Shown here: positions 45,911 to 54,450 of the stretch, piece after piece
Position numbering within the stretch: position 1 is the stretch's first letter
Layout: every line of letters starts with the position of its first letter
Origin: Pseudomonas grandcourensis
GTDB taxonomy: Bacteria > Pseudomonadota > Gammaproteobacteria > Pseudomonadales > Pseudomonadaceae
Direction of reading: 5' to 3'
Length of the DNA stretch: 64,000 nucleotides
NCBI RefSeq assembly: GCF_039909015.1
Contig: NZ_CP150919.1
Coordinates: forward strand, 5,494,501 to 5,558,500
Translations under genes and position numbers: made by a program
The notes under the pieces: model-generated
Seen by the model: the letters and a program-made list of their open reading frames with translations, nothing else
The model's database searches: none
What the model was told of the DNA's origin: nothing

Positions 45911-47014
45911 TCAGGAAGAAAAGATTTCCGTGTAACGACGAATCCATTGGTCATGCACAGTCGCCAGGAAGGCGTTGTCGTGCATGATCGCCTTCTCGGC
46001 AATCTGCTCCGGCGTGAGGATGTACGGGCTCTTGCGTGCTTCGGCGGAGATGATCGCCTTGGCGTTGACCGGGCCGTTGTAGATGTCTTCAGCCATCTTG
46101 CCCTGCACCAGCGGGTCCAGGGAGTGGTTGATGAAGGCGTAGGCCATGTCGGTATCGCCCGGACGGTTCTTCGGCATCACCGACAGCATCAGGTCGGTGT
46201 AGAAACCTTCCTTCATGCCGAAGGTAGCGCCCAGGCCGTAGTTCGGATCGCGGATCTGTTTCGGGAAGAACGCTGGTGCGTACAGGCCGCCCATGTCCAG
46301 GGAACCGGTGCGGAACAGTTCGGCGATCTGGTTCGGGTTTTCACCCAAGGTCACCACACGATCTTTCAGCTCGGCGAGTTTCTTGAAGCCAGGTTCGATG
46401 TTGTGCTCGTCACCACCGGCCAGTTTGGCGGCGATGATGATCAGGTCCATGGCCTCGGTCCAGTTCGGCGGCGGCAGGAAGATGTTCGGGGCCAGTTCTG
46501 GATCCCACAGGGCCGCGTAGCTGTCCGGCGCTTGTTTCTGGGTGCGGGTGCTGTAGACCAGGCTGTTGCACCACAGCAGGTAACCGATACCGTGGCCATT
46601 GGCGCCAGTGCGGTATTTCTCCGGTACATCGACGAGGTTGGGAATGCGGTTGAGGTCGGGTTTTTCCAGCAGGTTGGCGGCGGCCAGACCTTCGGCGCCG
46701 ACGCCTGCCAGGGTGATGATGTCGTACTGCGGACGATCACCGCCGGCCTTGAGCTTGGCGACCATTTCCGAGGTACTGCCGGTACGGTCGGCGATGACCT
46801 TGCAGCCGTACTTGTCTTCGAAGGTCGCGGCGATGTTGCGCAGTGCAGCCAGGCCGGTGTCATCGGACCAGGTCAGCAAACGCAGGGTCTTGCCGGCAAA
46901 ACGTGTGTCGCTGGCATTGGCCTTGATGAACGGCATGCTCATTGCCGCTGCTGCAACCGAGGCTACGCCCACGGTCTTGATAAATTGACGTCTGTTCAGA
47001 TCATGCTCGCCCAT
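45911..47014 (-). CDS. ABC transporter substrate-binding protein with Tat-type signal
   Basis: A periplasmic binding protein of 367 residues in the PotD/PotF family. The N-terminus has NRRQFIKTVGVASVAAAA, a twin-arginine signal, unusual for the family, whose members mostly use Sec. The mature part begins after KANASDTR and contains LRLLTWSDDTGLAALRN and IFLPPPNWTEAMDLI. The aspartate pair that coordinates diamines in PotD is not obvious by eye, so the ligand may be a guanidino compound. It is the first gene of its operon, following the decarboxylase/dehydrogenase pair. GGAG precedes the ATG at 47014. Confidence 0.88.
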   Translation of the reverse strand: MGEHDLNRRQFIKTVGVASVAAAAMSMPFIKANASDTRFAGKTLRLLTWSDDTGLAALRNIAATFEDKYGCKVIADRTGSTSEMVAKLKAGGDRPQYDIITLAGVGAEGLAAANLLEKPDLNRIPNLVDVPEKYRTGANGHGIGYLLWCNSLVYSTRTQKQAPDSYAALWDPELAPNIFLPPPNWTEAMDLIIIAAKLAGGDEHNIEPGFKKLAELKDRVVTLGENPNQIAELFRTGSLDMGGLYAPAFFPKQIRDPNYGLGATFGMKEGFYTDLMLSVMPKNRPGDTDMAYAFINHSLDPLVQGKMAEDIYNGPVNAKAIISAEARKSPYILTPEQIAEKAIMHDNAFLATVHDQWIRRYTEIFSS

Positions 47015-47231
47015 TACGGACTCCCTTTGTTTTTGTAGGTATGAGGCAGGTCGAAACTGTTGCATCCGCGCGACTGGATCAGCGTTGGCCCCTCTATTTT
47101 CGGGGGGTTGGTTGAACCAGCGAGTTCATCCTGAGGTCGTGTAAAACACCTGACTATCGATAAAAACTCATTGAAGCCATGACGCCAGCGCATGCCTCAA
47201 TGCGAGGCATGCACTCACCTTTTTCGTGCCT

Positions 47232-48680
47232 TCAGACGGCCCGGATCACGTGTTTGATTTCCTGGAAAGCCTGCAAGCCCCACGGCCCCAGTTCGCGGCC
47301 GATGCTGCTCTGTTTGTAGCCGCCCCAGGCGGTCTGCGGGAAGATCACCTGCGGCGCGTTGATCCACACAAGCCCCGCCTGCAAAGCGTTGGCGACGCGG
47401 TCAGCGGTCTGTGCATTGCGCGTCACCACACTGGCGACCAGGCCAAACTGGCTGTCGTTGGCCAGGGCAATCGCTTCGGCCTCGCAGGCGAAACGGCGCA
47501 CGCAGATCACCGGGCCGAAAATCTCTTCATTCCACAACGCACTGTCGAGGGGCACTTCGGTGAAAACCGTCGGCTGCAAAAAATATCCGCGCGGCAGGTC
47601 GGCCGGGCGATTGCCACCGCAAACCAGCTTGGCGCCGGCACTCAAACCGCGATCGATGTGACCGAGCACGCGCTGGTATTGCGCCTGATTGACCAGCGCG
47701 CCCATTTCCACGTTCGGGTCGAACGGGTCAGCCACGCGAATGGCTTCGGCACGGGCCTTCACACGGGTCAGAAATTCATCGGCCAGTTCATCGGCGACCA
47801 GTACGCGGCTGGTGGCGGAGCACATCTGCCCGGCGTTGAAGAAACCGCCGCCACAGGCCACGTCCACCGCCAGGTCGAGATCGGCATCGGCCAGCACCAG
47901 CAGCGAGGATTTGCCGCCCAGTTCCAGGCTCACGCCCTTGACGGTTTCCGCCGCCCGTTGCATGACCTGCACGCCGACCGCGTTGCTGCCGGTGAAGGAA
48001 ATTTTCGCGATGCGCGAGTCAGCCGACAGCGGAGCGCCAACCGCGAGGCCAGTGCCGCACACCAGGTTGAACACGCCCGCAGGCAACCCGGCTTCAGCAA
48101 TGATCGCCGCCAGTTCCAGCTCCGGCAGCGGCGTCACTTCCGAAGGCTTGAGCACCACGCAGCAACCAGCGGCCAGGGCCGGGGCGAGTTTCCACGCAGT
48201 GGTGACCATCGGGAAATTCCACGGCACGATCAGGCCGACCACACCGCACGGCTCGCGACGCAAACGCGCGCTGAAGTCGTCGGTCGGCAGTTCGATGGCG
48301 CTGTCTTGTTTGGCATCCAGCCCTTCAGCCAGACCGGCGTAATACTCGAATGTGGCGATCACGTCATCGACGTCGATCGCGGCTTCGAATTGCGGCTTGC
48401 CGTTGTTGCTCGACTGCAAGTGCATCAGTTTTTCGCGATTGGCCTGCACGCCCGCGGCGATTTTGCGCAGGATCGCACCGCGTTCGGCGCCCGTGGTTTT
48501 CGACCAGTCGGCGAACGCCTGGGTCGCCGCGCTCACGGCTTGATCAACGGCGCGCTCATCGCCGCCATTCACGGTGGTCAACAGGGCTTCGGTCGCCGGA
48601 TTGATCACGCGCAGGTGTTCGTTGCCGGCCGACCATTGGCCGTTGATGTACAGGCCATCCAGGGTCGTAGGGAAAGTCAT
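47232..48680 (-). CDS. Aldehyde dehydrogenase, likely 4-guanidinobutyraldehyde dehydrogenase
   Basis: An NAD(P)-dependent aldehyde dehydrogenase of 482 residues. Its cofactor and active-site motifs are VVGLIVPWNFPMVTTAWK, SFTGSNAVGVQVM, VSLELGGKSS with the general-base glutamate, and FFNAGQMCSATSR with the nucleophilic cysteine. It overlaps the 2-ketoarginine decarboxylase stop by 4 nt, so it most likely oxidises that enzyme's product, 4-guanidinobutyraldehyde, to 4-guanidinobutyrate. Related betaine/aminobutyraldehyde activities cannot be excluded. The ATG at 48680 starts MTFPTTLDGLYINGQW. Confidence 0.88.
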   Translation of the reverse strand: MTFPTTLDGLYINGQWSAGNEHLRVINPATEALLTTVNGGDERAVDQAVSAATQAFADWSKTTGAERGAILRKIAAGVQANREKLMHLQSSNNGKPQFEAAIDVDDVIATFEYYAGLAEGLDAKQDSAIELPTDDFSARLRREPCGVVGLIVPWNFPMVTTAWKLAPALAAGCCVVLKPSEVTPLPELELAAIIAEAGLPAGVFNLVCGTGLAVGAPLSADSRIAKISFTGSNAVGVQVMQRAAETVKGVSLELGGKSSLLVLADADLDLAVDVACGGGFFNAGQMCSATSRVLVADELADEFLTRVKARAEAIRVADPFDPNVEMGALVNQAQYQRVLGHIDRGLSAGAKLVCGGNRPADLPRGYFLQPTVFTEVPLDSALWNEEIFGPVICVRRFACEAEAIALANDSQFGLVASVVTRNAQTADRVANALQAGLVWINAPQVIFPQTAWGGYKQSSIGRELGPWGLQAFQEIKHVIRAV

Positions 48681-50314
48681 TTCGACACCGCCTGCATCCA
48701 CTGGGTCTGGTCGATTTCAATCAGGGTCGGACCCTGGCGATCGCTGGCCACACGCAATGCGCCGCGCAGTTGCTCGACACTGCTGACCGCTTCGGCGGCG
48801 CAACCCAATGCCTTGGCCACACCGATGAAGTCCGGGGTGTAGATGTCCACGCCCACCGGCTCGATGGCGCGGTTGACCATGTATTTCTTGATCTCTTCGT
48901 AGCCCTGGTTATTCCACAGCAGCACGATCACCGGGGTGCGCGCTTCAACGGCGCTGGCCAGCTCCGGCAGGGTGAACTGCAGGCCACCGTCGCCGATCAG
49001 GCACACCACCGGAGGACGCGCGCCACCTTCGACGCTGCCACCCAGCCAGGCGCCAATCGCCGCCGGCAAAGCGTAGCCGAGGGTGCCGTAACCGGTGGAC
49101 GAGTTGAACCAGCGACGCGGACGCTCCGGGTTGAACGTCAGGTTGCCGGTGTACACCGGTTGGGTCGAATCGCCGACGAACACTGCGTCTGGCAATTCCT
49201 GCAGAACGGTTTCGAGGAAGCGGGTCTGGGCCAGGGTCGGTGCGTCCCAGGTCGCGGCCAGGTCTTCACGCAGACGGGCGGCACGTACCTGGCCCCAATC
49301 GTTGCGGCGCTCGGCCAGGGGTTTGTGCGACAGGGCGCTGAGCAAAGCCTGGGCGGCGTTGCGCGAGTCGGCCACCAGTGCCACGTGCGGCGGGTAGTTG
49401 CGCACGGTCTGGTCCGGGTCGATATCGACGCGCAGCAACTTGCCAGGAATTTCGAAGCCACCGGCGAAGGTCACGTCGTAGTCGGTCTCGGCCAGTTCGG
49501 TGCCGATGGCCAGTACCACGTCAGCCTCGGCGACCAGCGCTCGGGTGGCGACCAGGCTCTGGGTCGAGCCGATCAGCAGCGGGTGGCCGGAGGCGAGCAT
49601 GCCCTTGGCATTGATGGTCAGGGCGACCGGCGCGTCCAGCAGTTCGGCCAGTTCAGTCAGCTCGGACGCTGCGTCGATGGCACCGCCACCGGCGAGAATC
49701 AGCGGACGCTTGGCACCGGCCAGCAAATCGGTCATGCGCGACACAGCGCTCGGCGAAGCACCGGCGCGGTCGATATTGACCGGCAGGCTGGCGAGCAAGT
49801 CGTCGGCTTCTTCAACCAGGACATCCAGCGGAATTTCAATGTGCACCGGACGCGGACGGCCAGCCTGGAACAGCGCGAAGGCGCGAGCCAGCACGCCCGG
49901 CAATTCCGACGCCGACATCAGGGTGTGGGAGAACGCCGCGACACCGGCACACAGTGCGCCCTGGTTCGGCAGCTCATGCAGCTTGCCGCGACCGCCGCCC
50001 AACTGGCTGCGCGATTGCACGCTGGAGATCACCAGCATCGGGATCGAATCGGCATAGGCCTGGCCCATGGCGGTGGTGATGTTGGTCATGCCTGGGCCGG
50101 TGATGATGAAGCACACACCCGGTTTGCCGCTGGTGCGGGCGTAGCCGTCGGCCATGAAGCCGGCACCCTGTTCGTGGCGCGGCGTGACGTGGTTGATGCT
50201 CGAACGGGCCAGCCCGCGATACAGCTCCACGGTATGCACCCCCGGAATGCCGAACACCTGCTCGACTCCGTAGTTTTCGAGTAACTTGACCAATACTTCG
50301 CCGCACGTCGCCAT
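48677..50314 (-). CDS. aruI: Thiamine-diphosphate 2-ketoarginine decarboxylase (AruI-like)
   Basis: A TPP-dependent decarboxylase of 545 residues. It resembles acetolactate synthase but is closer to 5-guanidino-2-oxopentanoate decarboxylase of the arginine transaminase pathway. The PYR domain has the catalytic glutamate in HEQGAGFMADGYARTSG. The PP domain has the metal/TPP motif from GDGGLQFTLPEL to LLWNN. It would convert 2-ketoarginine to 4-guanidinobutyraldehyde. The next gene is the matching dehydrogenase. No AruH aminotransferase is present in the window. ATG 50314 (MATCGEVLVKLL) has AGG ten nucleotides before it. Confidence 0.83.
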   Translation of the reverse strand: MATCGEVLVKLLENYGVEQVFGIPGVHTVELYRGLARSSINHVTPRHEQGAGFMADGYARTSGKPGVCFIITGPGMTNITTAMGQAYADSIPMLVISSVQSRSQLGGGRGKLHELPNQGALCAGVAAFSHTLMSASELPGVLARAFALFQAGRPRPVHIEIPLDVLVEEADDLLASLPVNIDRAGASPSAVSRMTDLLAGAKRPLILAGGGAIDAASELTELAELLDAPVALTINAKGMLASGHPLLIGSTQSLVATRALVAEADVVLAIGTELAETDYDVTFAGGFEIPGKLLRVDIDPDQTVRNYPPHVALVADSRNAAQALLSALSHKPLAERRNDWGQVRAARLREDLAATWDAPTLAQTRFLETVLQELPDAVFVGDSTQPVYTGNLTFNPERPRRWFNSSTGYGTLGYALPAAIGAWLGGSVEGGARPPVVCLIGDGGLQFTLPELASAVEARTPVIVLLWNNQGYEEIKKYMVNRAIEPVGVDIYTPDFIGVAKALGCAAEAVSSVEQLRGALRVASDRQGPTLIEIDQTQWMQAVSK

Positions 50315-50475
50315 GTGAATTGCCCTTCTTGTTCGATTTGAGACGCCGGGCATGCGCTGTGTCTATGATGGATTCGCAGGCCCGGGAATGGCCTCATTGG
50401 AACGGGCGACAGGTAGCCGCAACAATGGATAAAAAGTCATACTAGCCATGTCCTCACGTCATACCTTGGATCCCA

Positions 50476-51357
50476 ATGAAACGACTGCCTCCCCTGCCGG
50501 CGCTGCACACCTTTCTGATTACCGCGCAGTGCTGCAATTTCACCCGGGCCGCCGAACAGCTGCACATCACCCAGGGCGCGGTGAGTCGGCAGATCGCCGG
50601 GCTGGAAGATCATCTGGGTTATGAGCTGTTCATCCGCCTGGCCCGAGGCCTGGACCTGACAGCCGAGGGACGGGAGTGGCTGCCACGGGTCCAGCAGATT
50701 TTCGGCCTGATCGACGAGGCCGTTGAACAGATCGGCGAAAAGCGCGAAACCCTGCAGCTCAAGGCTCCGACCTGCGTCATGCGCTGGTTGCTGCCGCGTC
50801 TGCTGCAATGGCAAAGGGAGCGCCCGGACGTGCCGGTGGAACTGACCACCACGGTCAAGCACGGGGTAGATTTTCATCGCGAGCAGTTCGATGCCGCGGT
50901 GATGTACGGCGCACCGCCGGACGACTCATTGATGTCGCAAAAACTCTTCGACGAACAACTCACGCCGGTGTGTTCCAGGCCGATGCTCGAAGGCCCCATG
51001 CCCCTGCAGGCCCCGGCAGATCTGCAACAGCACCTGTTGCTGCACCCGACCCGCGACGAGCGGGACTGGAAAGCCTGGTTGAAAGCCGCGGATGTGCATT
51101 TGACCAATGTTGGCAAGGGCCAGCATTTCGAAACACTGGACCTGGCGATGTCGATGGCGTCCCAGGGAACGGGTGTGGCGATTGGCGATTGGTCGCTGAT
51201 CGGCGATGACCTGAACGCCGGGCGACTGGTCATGCCATTCGAATTGAAGGTGACAACAGGACTGGCGTATTACCTGGTATTCCCCGAAAAACCCGGGCCT
51301 TCGCCGAAGTTGCGTGAATTGATGGGCTGGTTGGTGGAGCAGGCGCAGTCGCGGTAA
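50476..51357 (+). CDS. LysR-family regulator (GcvA-type)
   Basis: A 293-residue LysR regulator. The winged helix-turn-helix at about 1-60 reads PALHTFLITAQCCNFTRAAEQ and LHITQGAVSRQIAGLEDHLG. The effector domain of the GcvA/AmpR type begins at about 90 (CVMRWLLPRLLQWQRERPDV). It is divergent from the decarboxylase/dehydrogenase/ABC genes, with about 160 bp between starts, and so is the likely regulator of the guanidino module. The effector is unknown; 2-ketoarginine or a guanidino compound would be a good guess. Confidence 0.88.
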   Translation: MKRLPPLPALHTFLITAQCCNFTRAAEQLHITQGAVSRQIAGLEDHLGYELFIRLARGLDLTAEGREWLPRVQQIFGLIDEAVEQIGEKRETLQLKAPTCVMRWLLPRLLQWQRERPDVPVELTTTVKHGVDFHREQFDAAVMYGAPPDDSLMSQKLFDEQLTPVCSRPMLEGPMPLQAPADLQQHLLLHPTRDERDWKAWLKAADVHLTNVGKGQHFETLDLAMSMASQGTGVAIGDWSLIGDDLNAGRLVMPFELKVTTGLAYYLVFPEKPGPSPKLRELMGWLVEQAQSR

Positions 51358-51381
51358 AACCGCAAAAACCTGGTGCACCAC

Positions 51382-51475
51382 CCTGTAGGAGTGAGCCTGC
51401 TCGCGATGACGGCTTCACATTCAAAATCAATGTTGACTGCTCCGCTGCTATCGCGAGCAGGCTCACTCCTACAGG
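51382..51475. repeat. Paired REP element after the LysR gene
   Basis: CCTGTAGGAGTGAGCCTGCTCG at about 51382-51403 and CGAGCAGGCTCACTCCTACAGG at about 51454-51475, between convergent genes. Confidence 0.88.
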
Positions 51476-51487
51476 TGATCAGTGAAC

Positions 51488-52102
51488 TCAGTACCCGACC
51501 GCAAAGCGCTGCCGCGAATGCTTCGGCACTTCCACTTCGTCGAGCATTGCAATCGCATAGTCGGCAAAAGTAATCCAGCTGCGCCCTTCGCTGCTCACCA
51601 GCAAATCATCCTGACCGAGGCGGAATTTCCCGGTGCGCTCGCCTTCGACAAATTCGGCCGATGGCGAGAGGAAGGTCCAGTCCAGATCCCGCTCTTCACG
51701 CAAGTTTGCGAGGAATTCGGCACCGGCACTGGCCTCTGCCTTGTAAGCCTCAGGGAAACCTGCGCTATCGATCACTCGAGTACCATCGGGCAATAGAAGC
51801 GAACCTGCCCCGCCCACCACCAGCAGACGTTTGACCCCGGCTTTTTTCACCGGGCCAACGACTGCGCTGGCAGGTAGCGTGGCGAAATGCGCCGCGCTGA
51901 TCACCACGTCATGCCCCGCAATTGCAGCTTGCAACGCAGCGGCATCAAGGGCATCGACGGCCTTGCTGACCACACCTTCACGCGGGTCGATTTTCGATGT
52001 GTCGCGGGCAATGGCGGTAACGCTGTGACCGCGACGCAGGGCTTCTTCCAGCAGTTGGCTACCGGCACGACCGGTGGCACCGATGATTGCGATTTTGCTC
52101 AT
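51488..52102 (-). CDS. NAD(P)-binding Rossmann protein (NmrA/atypical SDR)
   Basis: A 204-residue protein with the NAD(P)-binding start MSKIAIIGATGRAGSQLLEEAL (GxxGxxG at residues 8-14). It continues VISAAHFATLPA and LLVVGGAGSLLL and lacks a clear YxxxK pair in the usual place, so it belongs to the atypical, YwnB-like group. It may sense or reduce a cofactor-linked ligand. The substrate is unknown. It lies 46 nt downstream of the MBL-fold gene on the same strand, so they probably share a transcript. Confidence 0.82.
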   Translation of the reverse strand: MSKIAIIGATGRAGSQLLEEALRRGHSVTAIARDTSKIDPREGVVSKAVDALDAAALQAAIAGHDVVISAAHFATLPASAVVGPVKKAGVKRLLVVGGAGSLLLPDGTRVIDSAGFPEAYKAEASAGAEFLANLREERDLDWTFLSPSAEFVEGERTGKFRLGQDDLLVSSEGRSWITFADYAIAMLDEVEVPKHSRQRFAVGY

Positions 52103-52148
52103 GACGTACTCCAGTGGGTTGAGCTTCTTGGATATCAGTTGAGGCGGG

Positions 52149-53027
52149 TTACCACTTCATCTCGCCCTTGGCGACCTTGGCGCTCAGCTCCAGGGAGCTT
52201 TCATCACCCAGGGTCGGGAAGCGCTTTTTCATCGCCGCGATCAGCGCGGCAGAATCCTTGGCCTTGGCGGTTTCCTCGTCGAAGGCCTTGATGTAAGCGG
52301 CGGTGAACTGCACGGCGGCCAGGGAGTGATCGCTCTCACCGAGGTAATGACCCGGCACCACGGTCTGCGGCTTCAGGGTTTCAATGGAATGCAGCGTAGC
52401 CAACCAATCGGCATGGGACTGTGGCGTTTGCGTGTCAGCCATCCACACGTGGATGTTTTTCGCCACCACGACACCACCGACCACCGCCTTGATCGACGGA
52501 ATCCACACAAAACTGCGATCAGGCTGCGGGCCCTTAAGACCAACCACCTGCAACTTCTGCCCTTCAAGGATCAGGCTGTCGCCCTTGAGCACGCCTGGCA
52601 CGATGGTTTTGGCCGGCACGTCGGCCCCCATTTTCGGCCCCCAGAACGCCAGTTTGCCGTCGACGGTTCGCTTGATGTGGTCGACGGTCGGCTGCGAAGC
52701 GAGGACCTTGGCCTTGGGGAACGCCGCCGTCAGGGTATCGAGGCCGAAGTAGTAATCCGGATCGCCATGGCTGATGTAAATGGTGGTCAGTTGCTTGCCG
52801 CTGGCGCGGATTTTTTCCACCACCTGTTCAGCTTGGGATTTGCCGAATTGCGCATCCACCAGGATCGCTTCTTTCTCGCCACTGACCAGCACCGAGGTCA
52901 CCGGGAAGATGGCTTTTTCGCCGGGATTGTAGACATCCAGCGTCAGGGTCGAGGCGGCTGCATGGTTGGCGAAACCGAGGGCGGCGCCTGCCAGCAAAAT
53001 GCGCTTTAAAGTGGTGAAACCGATCAT
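52149..53027 (-). CDS. Exported MBL-fold protein with altered metal motif
   Basis: A 292-residue metallo-beta-lactamase-fold protein with a signal peptide (MIGFTTLKRILLAGAALGFA... cut near HAAAS). The usual HxHxDH metal motif here reads HGDPDY (in YISHGDPDYYFGL): the first histidine and the central aspartate remain, while the second histidine is Asp and the last is Tyr. Later VVPGHY keeps a histidine. It may bind one metal or act differently from classic hydrolases. The fold resembles Vmh-type MBL proteins I have seen in other proteobacteria. It is divergent from a LysR regulator. ATG 53027 has GGAG seven nucleotides upstream. Confidence 0.8.
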   Translation of the reverse strand: MIGFTTLKRILLAGAALGFANHAAASTLTLDVYNPGEKAIFPVTSVLVSGEKEAILVDAQFGKSQAEQVVEKIRASGKQLTTIYISHGDPDYYFGLDTLTAAFPKAKVLASQPTVDHIKRTVDGKLAFWGPKMGADVPAKTIVPGVLKGDSLILEGQKLQVVGLKGPQPDRSFVWIPSIKAVVGGVVVAKNIHVWMADTQTPQSHADWLATLHSIETLKPQTVVPGHYLGESDHSLAAVQFTAAYIKAFDEETAKAKDSAALIAAMKKRFPTLGDESSLELSAKVAKGEMKW

Positions 53028-53141
53028 CTGTTGCTCCGTTGTCCGAATGCCTTGCTTGGCGATGGAACAGAGCTTAGTTGCCTGACTCAGTACAAAAAAT
53101 GCGATGCTTGAACATAGTTTGTTTCTGAAAGCGGGCAAATC

Positions 53142-54047
53142 ATGGATCGTCTTCAAGCAATGCGTGTATTCGTTACGGTGGTCGACCTCGGCAGCCAGTC
53201 GGCCGCAGCCGATCATCTGGAGCTGTCACGGCCGGTGGTGTCGCGGTATCTGGCGGAACTGGAAGACTGGGTCGGCGCACGCCTGATGCATCGCACCACG
53301 CGCAAGTTGAGCCTGACCGCCGCTGGCAACGAGATCCTGCCCCGCTGTCGGCAGATGCTCGACTTGTCCACCGACATGCAGGCTGCCGTCAGCGAACCGG
53401 ATGACGCACCGCGCGGCCTGCTGCGAATCAGCGTCAGCACCTCCTTCGGCCAGGCGCAACTGGCCGATGCCATGGCTGCGTACGTGCGACGCTACCCCGG
53501 CGTCAGCATCGACATGCAGATGCTCGACCGCACCGTGAACCTGGTAGATGAGCGCATCGACCTGGCGATCCGCACCAGCAACGACCTGGACCCGAACCTG
53601 ATCGCCCGCCGCCTGACGGTTTGCCGCTCGGTGATCTGCGCGTCCCCCGCTTACTTGCGCGAGCACCCGGCGCCGCAACGGGTCGAGGACCTGAGCCGGC
53701 ACAATTGCCTGACCCACTCCTACTTCGGCAAAAGCCTGTGGCATTTCGAGCAGGACGGCGAGCAGGTTTCAGTACCGGTGCAAGGCAACATCAGCGCCAA
53801 CGAGGCCAGCACGCTGCTGCGCGCAACGATCGCCGGCGCCGGGGTGGCGATGCTGCCCACGTACCAGGCTGGGGTGCACATTCACAGCGGCGAGTTGATT
53901 CGCCTGCTGCCAGCGGCTGAACCCCGGCAAATGAACGTATATGCGGTGTATGCCTCGCGCAAACACATGCCGGCGGCGTTGCGCAGCTTGCTCGATTTTC
54001 TGGTGGTGAGGTTTCCGGAGGAACCGGAGTGGGATATCGGGTTGTAA
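53142..54047 (+). CDS. LysR-family regulator
   Basis: A 301-residue LysR regulator. The DNA-binding domain starts MDRLQAMRVFVTVVDLGSQS and continues AADHLELSRPVVSRYLAELED. The effector domain from about 90 includes RGLLRISVSTSFGQAQLADA and RIDLAIRTSNDLDPNLIARR. This form is close to regulators that control small adjacent oxidoreductase genes. It is divergent from the MBL-fold and Rossmann genes, with 114 bp between starts, and is their likely regulator. The inducer is unknown. Confidence 0.9.
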   Translation: MDRLQAMRVFVTVVDLGSQSAAADHLELSRPVVSRYLAELEDWVGARLMHRTTRKLSLTAAGNEILPRCRQMLDLSTDMQAAVSEPDDAPRGLLRISVSTSFGQAQLADAMAAYVRRYPGVSIDMQMLDRTVNLVDERIDLAIRTSNDLDPNLIARRLTVCRSVICASPAYLREHPAPQRVEDLSRHNCLTHSYFGKSLWHFEQDGEQVSVPVQGNISANEASTLLRATIAGAGVAMLPTYQAGVHIHSGELIRLLPAAEPRQMNVYAVYASRKHMPAALRSLLDFLVVRFPEEPEWDIGL

Positions 54048-54056
54048 ATGGAAACT

Positions 54057-54148
54057 CTGTGGGAGCGAGCTTGCTCGCGATGGCTGCAGAACATTCACCA
54101 ATGATGTCGACTGATCCACCGCTATCGCGAGCAAGCTCGCTCCCACAG
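54057..54148. repeat. Paired REP element
   Basis: CTGTGGGAGCGAGCTTGCTCGC at about 54057-54078 and GCGAGCAAGCTCGCTCCCACAG at about 54127-54148, after the LysR gene. Confidence 0.9.
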
Positions 54149-54264
54149 GAGGCATCAGCGTTCTGAATGTCGCGGTACTTCCATAACGTGCTTTGCTGGT
54201 AACTCACCCGCGTTGACCTATGCTCAAAGTAATACCGAAAGGTATTGGTTCAGAGGTCAACGCC

Positions 54265-54441
54265 ATGAACATCAGAACAAGAAGATACCTCGCGATTTTC
54301 ATCACCTGCGCGGTCACGCTCGGGCTATACGGAGCTGCCGCCTGGCGCGTCGAGCAACTGCGCAACCTGCCCCGTGAATACGCGAGCTGCAACTTCGAGC
54401 GCTGCATCCCCCACAACGCCACCCTCAACGCCCTCCGGTAA
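54265..54441 (+). CDS. Small single-pass membrane protein
   Basis: A 58-residue protein: MNIRTRRYLAIFITCAVTLG opens it, with one hydrophobic helix at about 8-28. A short exported tail contains two cysteines (ASCNFERC) that could form a disulfide. The second in-frame ATG (54265) is used because GAGG lies eight nucleotides before it. Not recognised. It is convergent with pobR. It could also be cleaved, since the helix is preceded by three arginines as in a signal peptide. Confidence 0.6.
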   Translation: MNIRTRRYLAIFITCAVTLGLYGAAAWRVEQLRNLPREYASCNFERCIPHNATLNALR

Positions 54442-54450
54442 CGAAGGGGG

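Noticed and set aside
48770..50284. A 504-codon frame antisense to the ketoarginine decarboxylase
   Set aside because: Shadow of the TPP enzyme, which has its catalytic Glu and GDG...NN motif.
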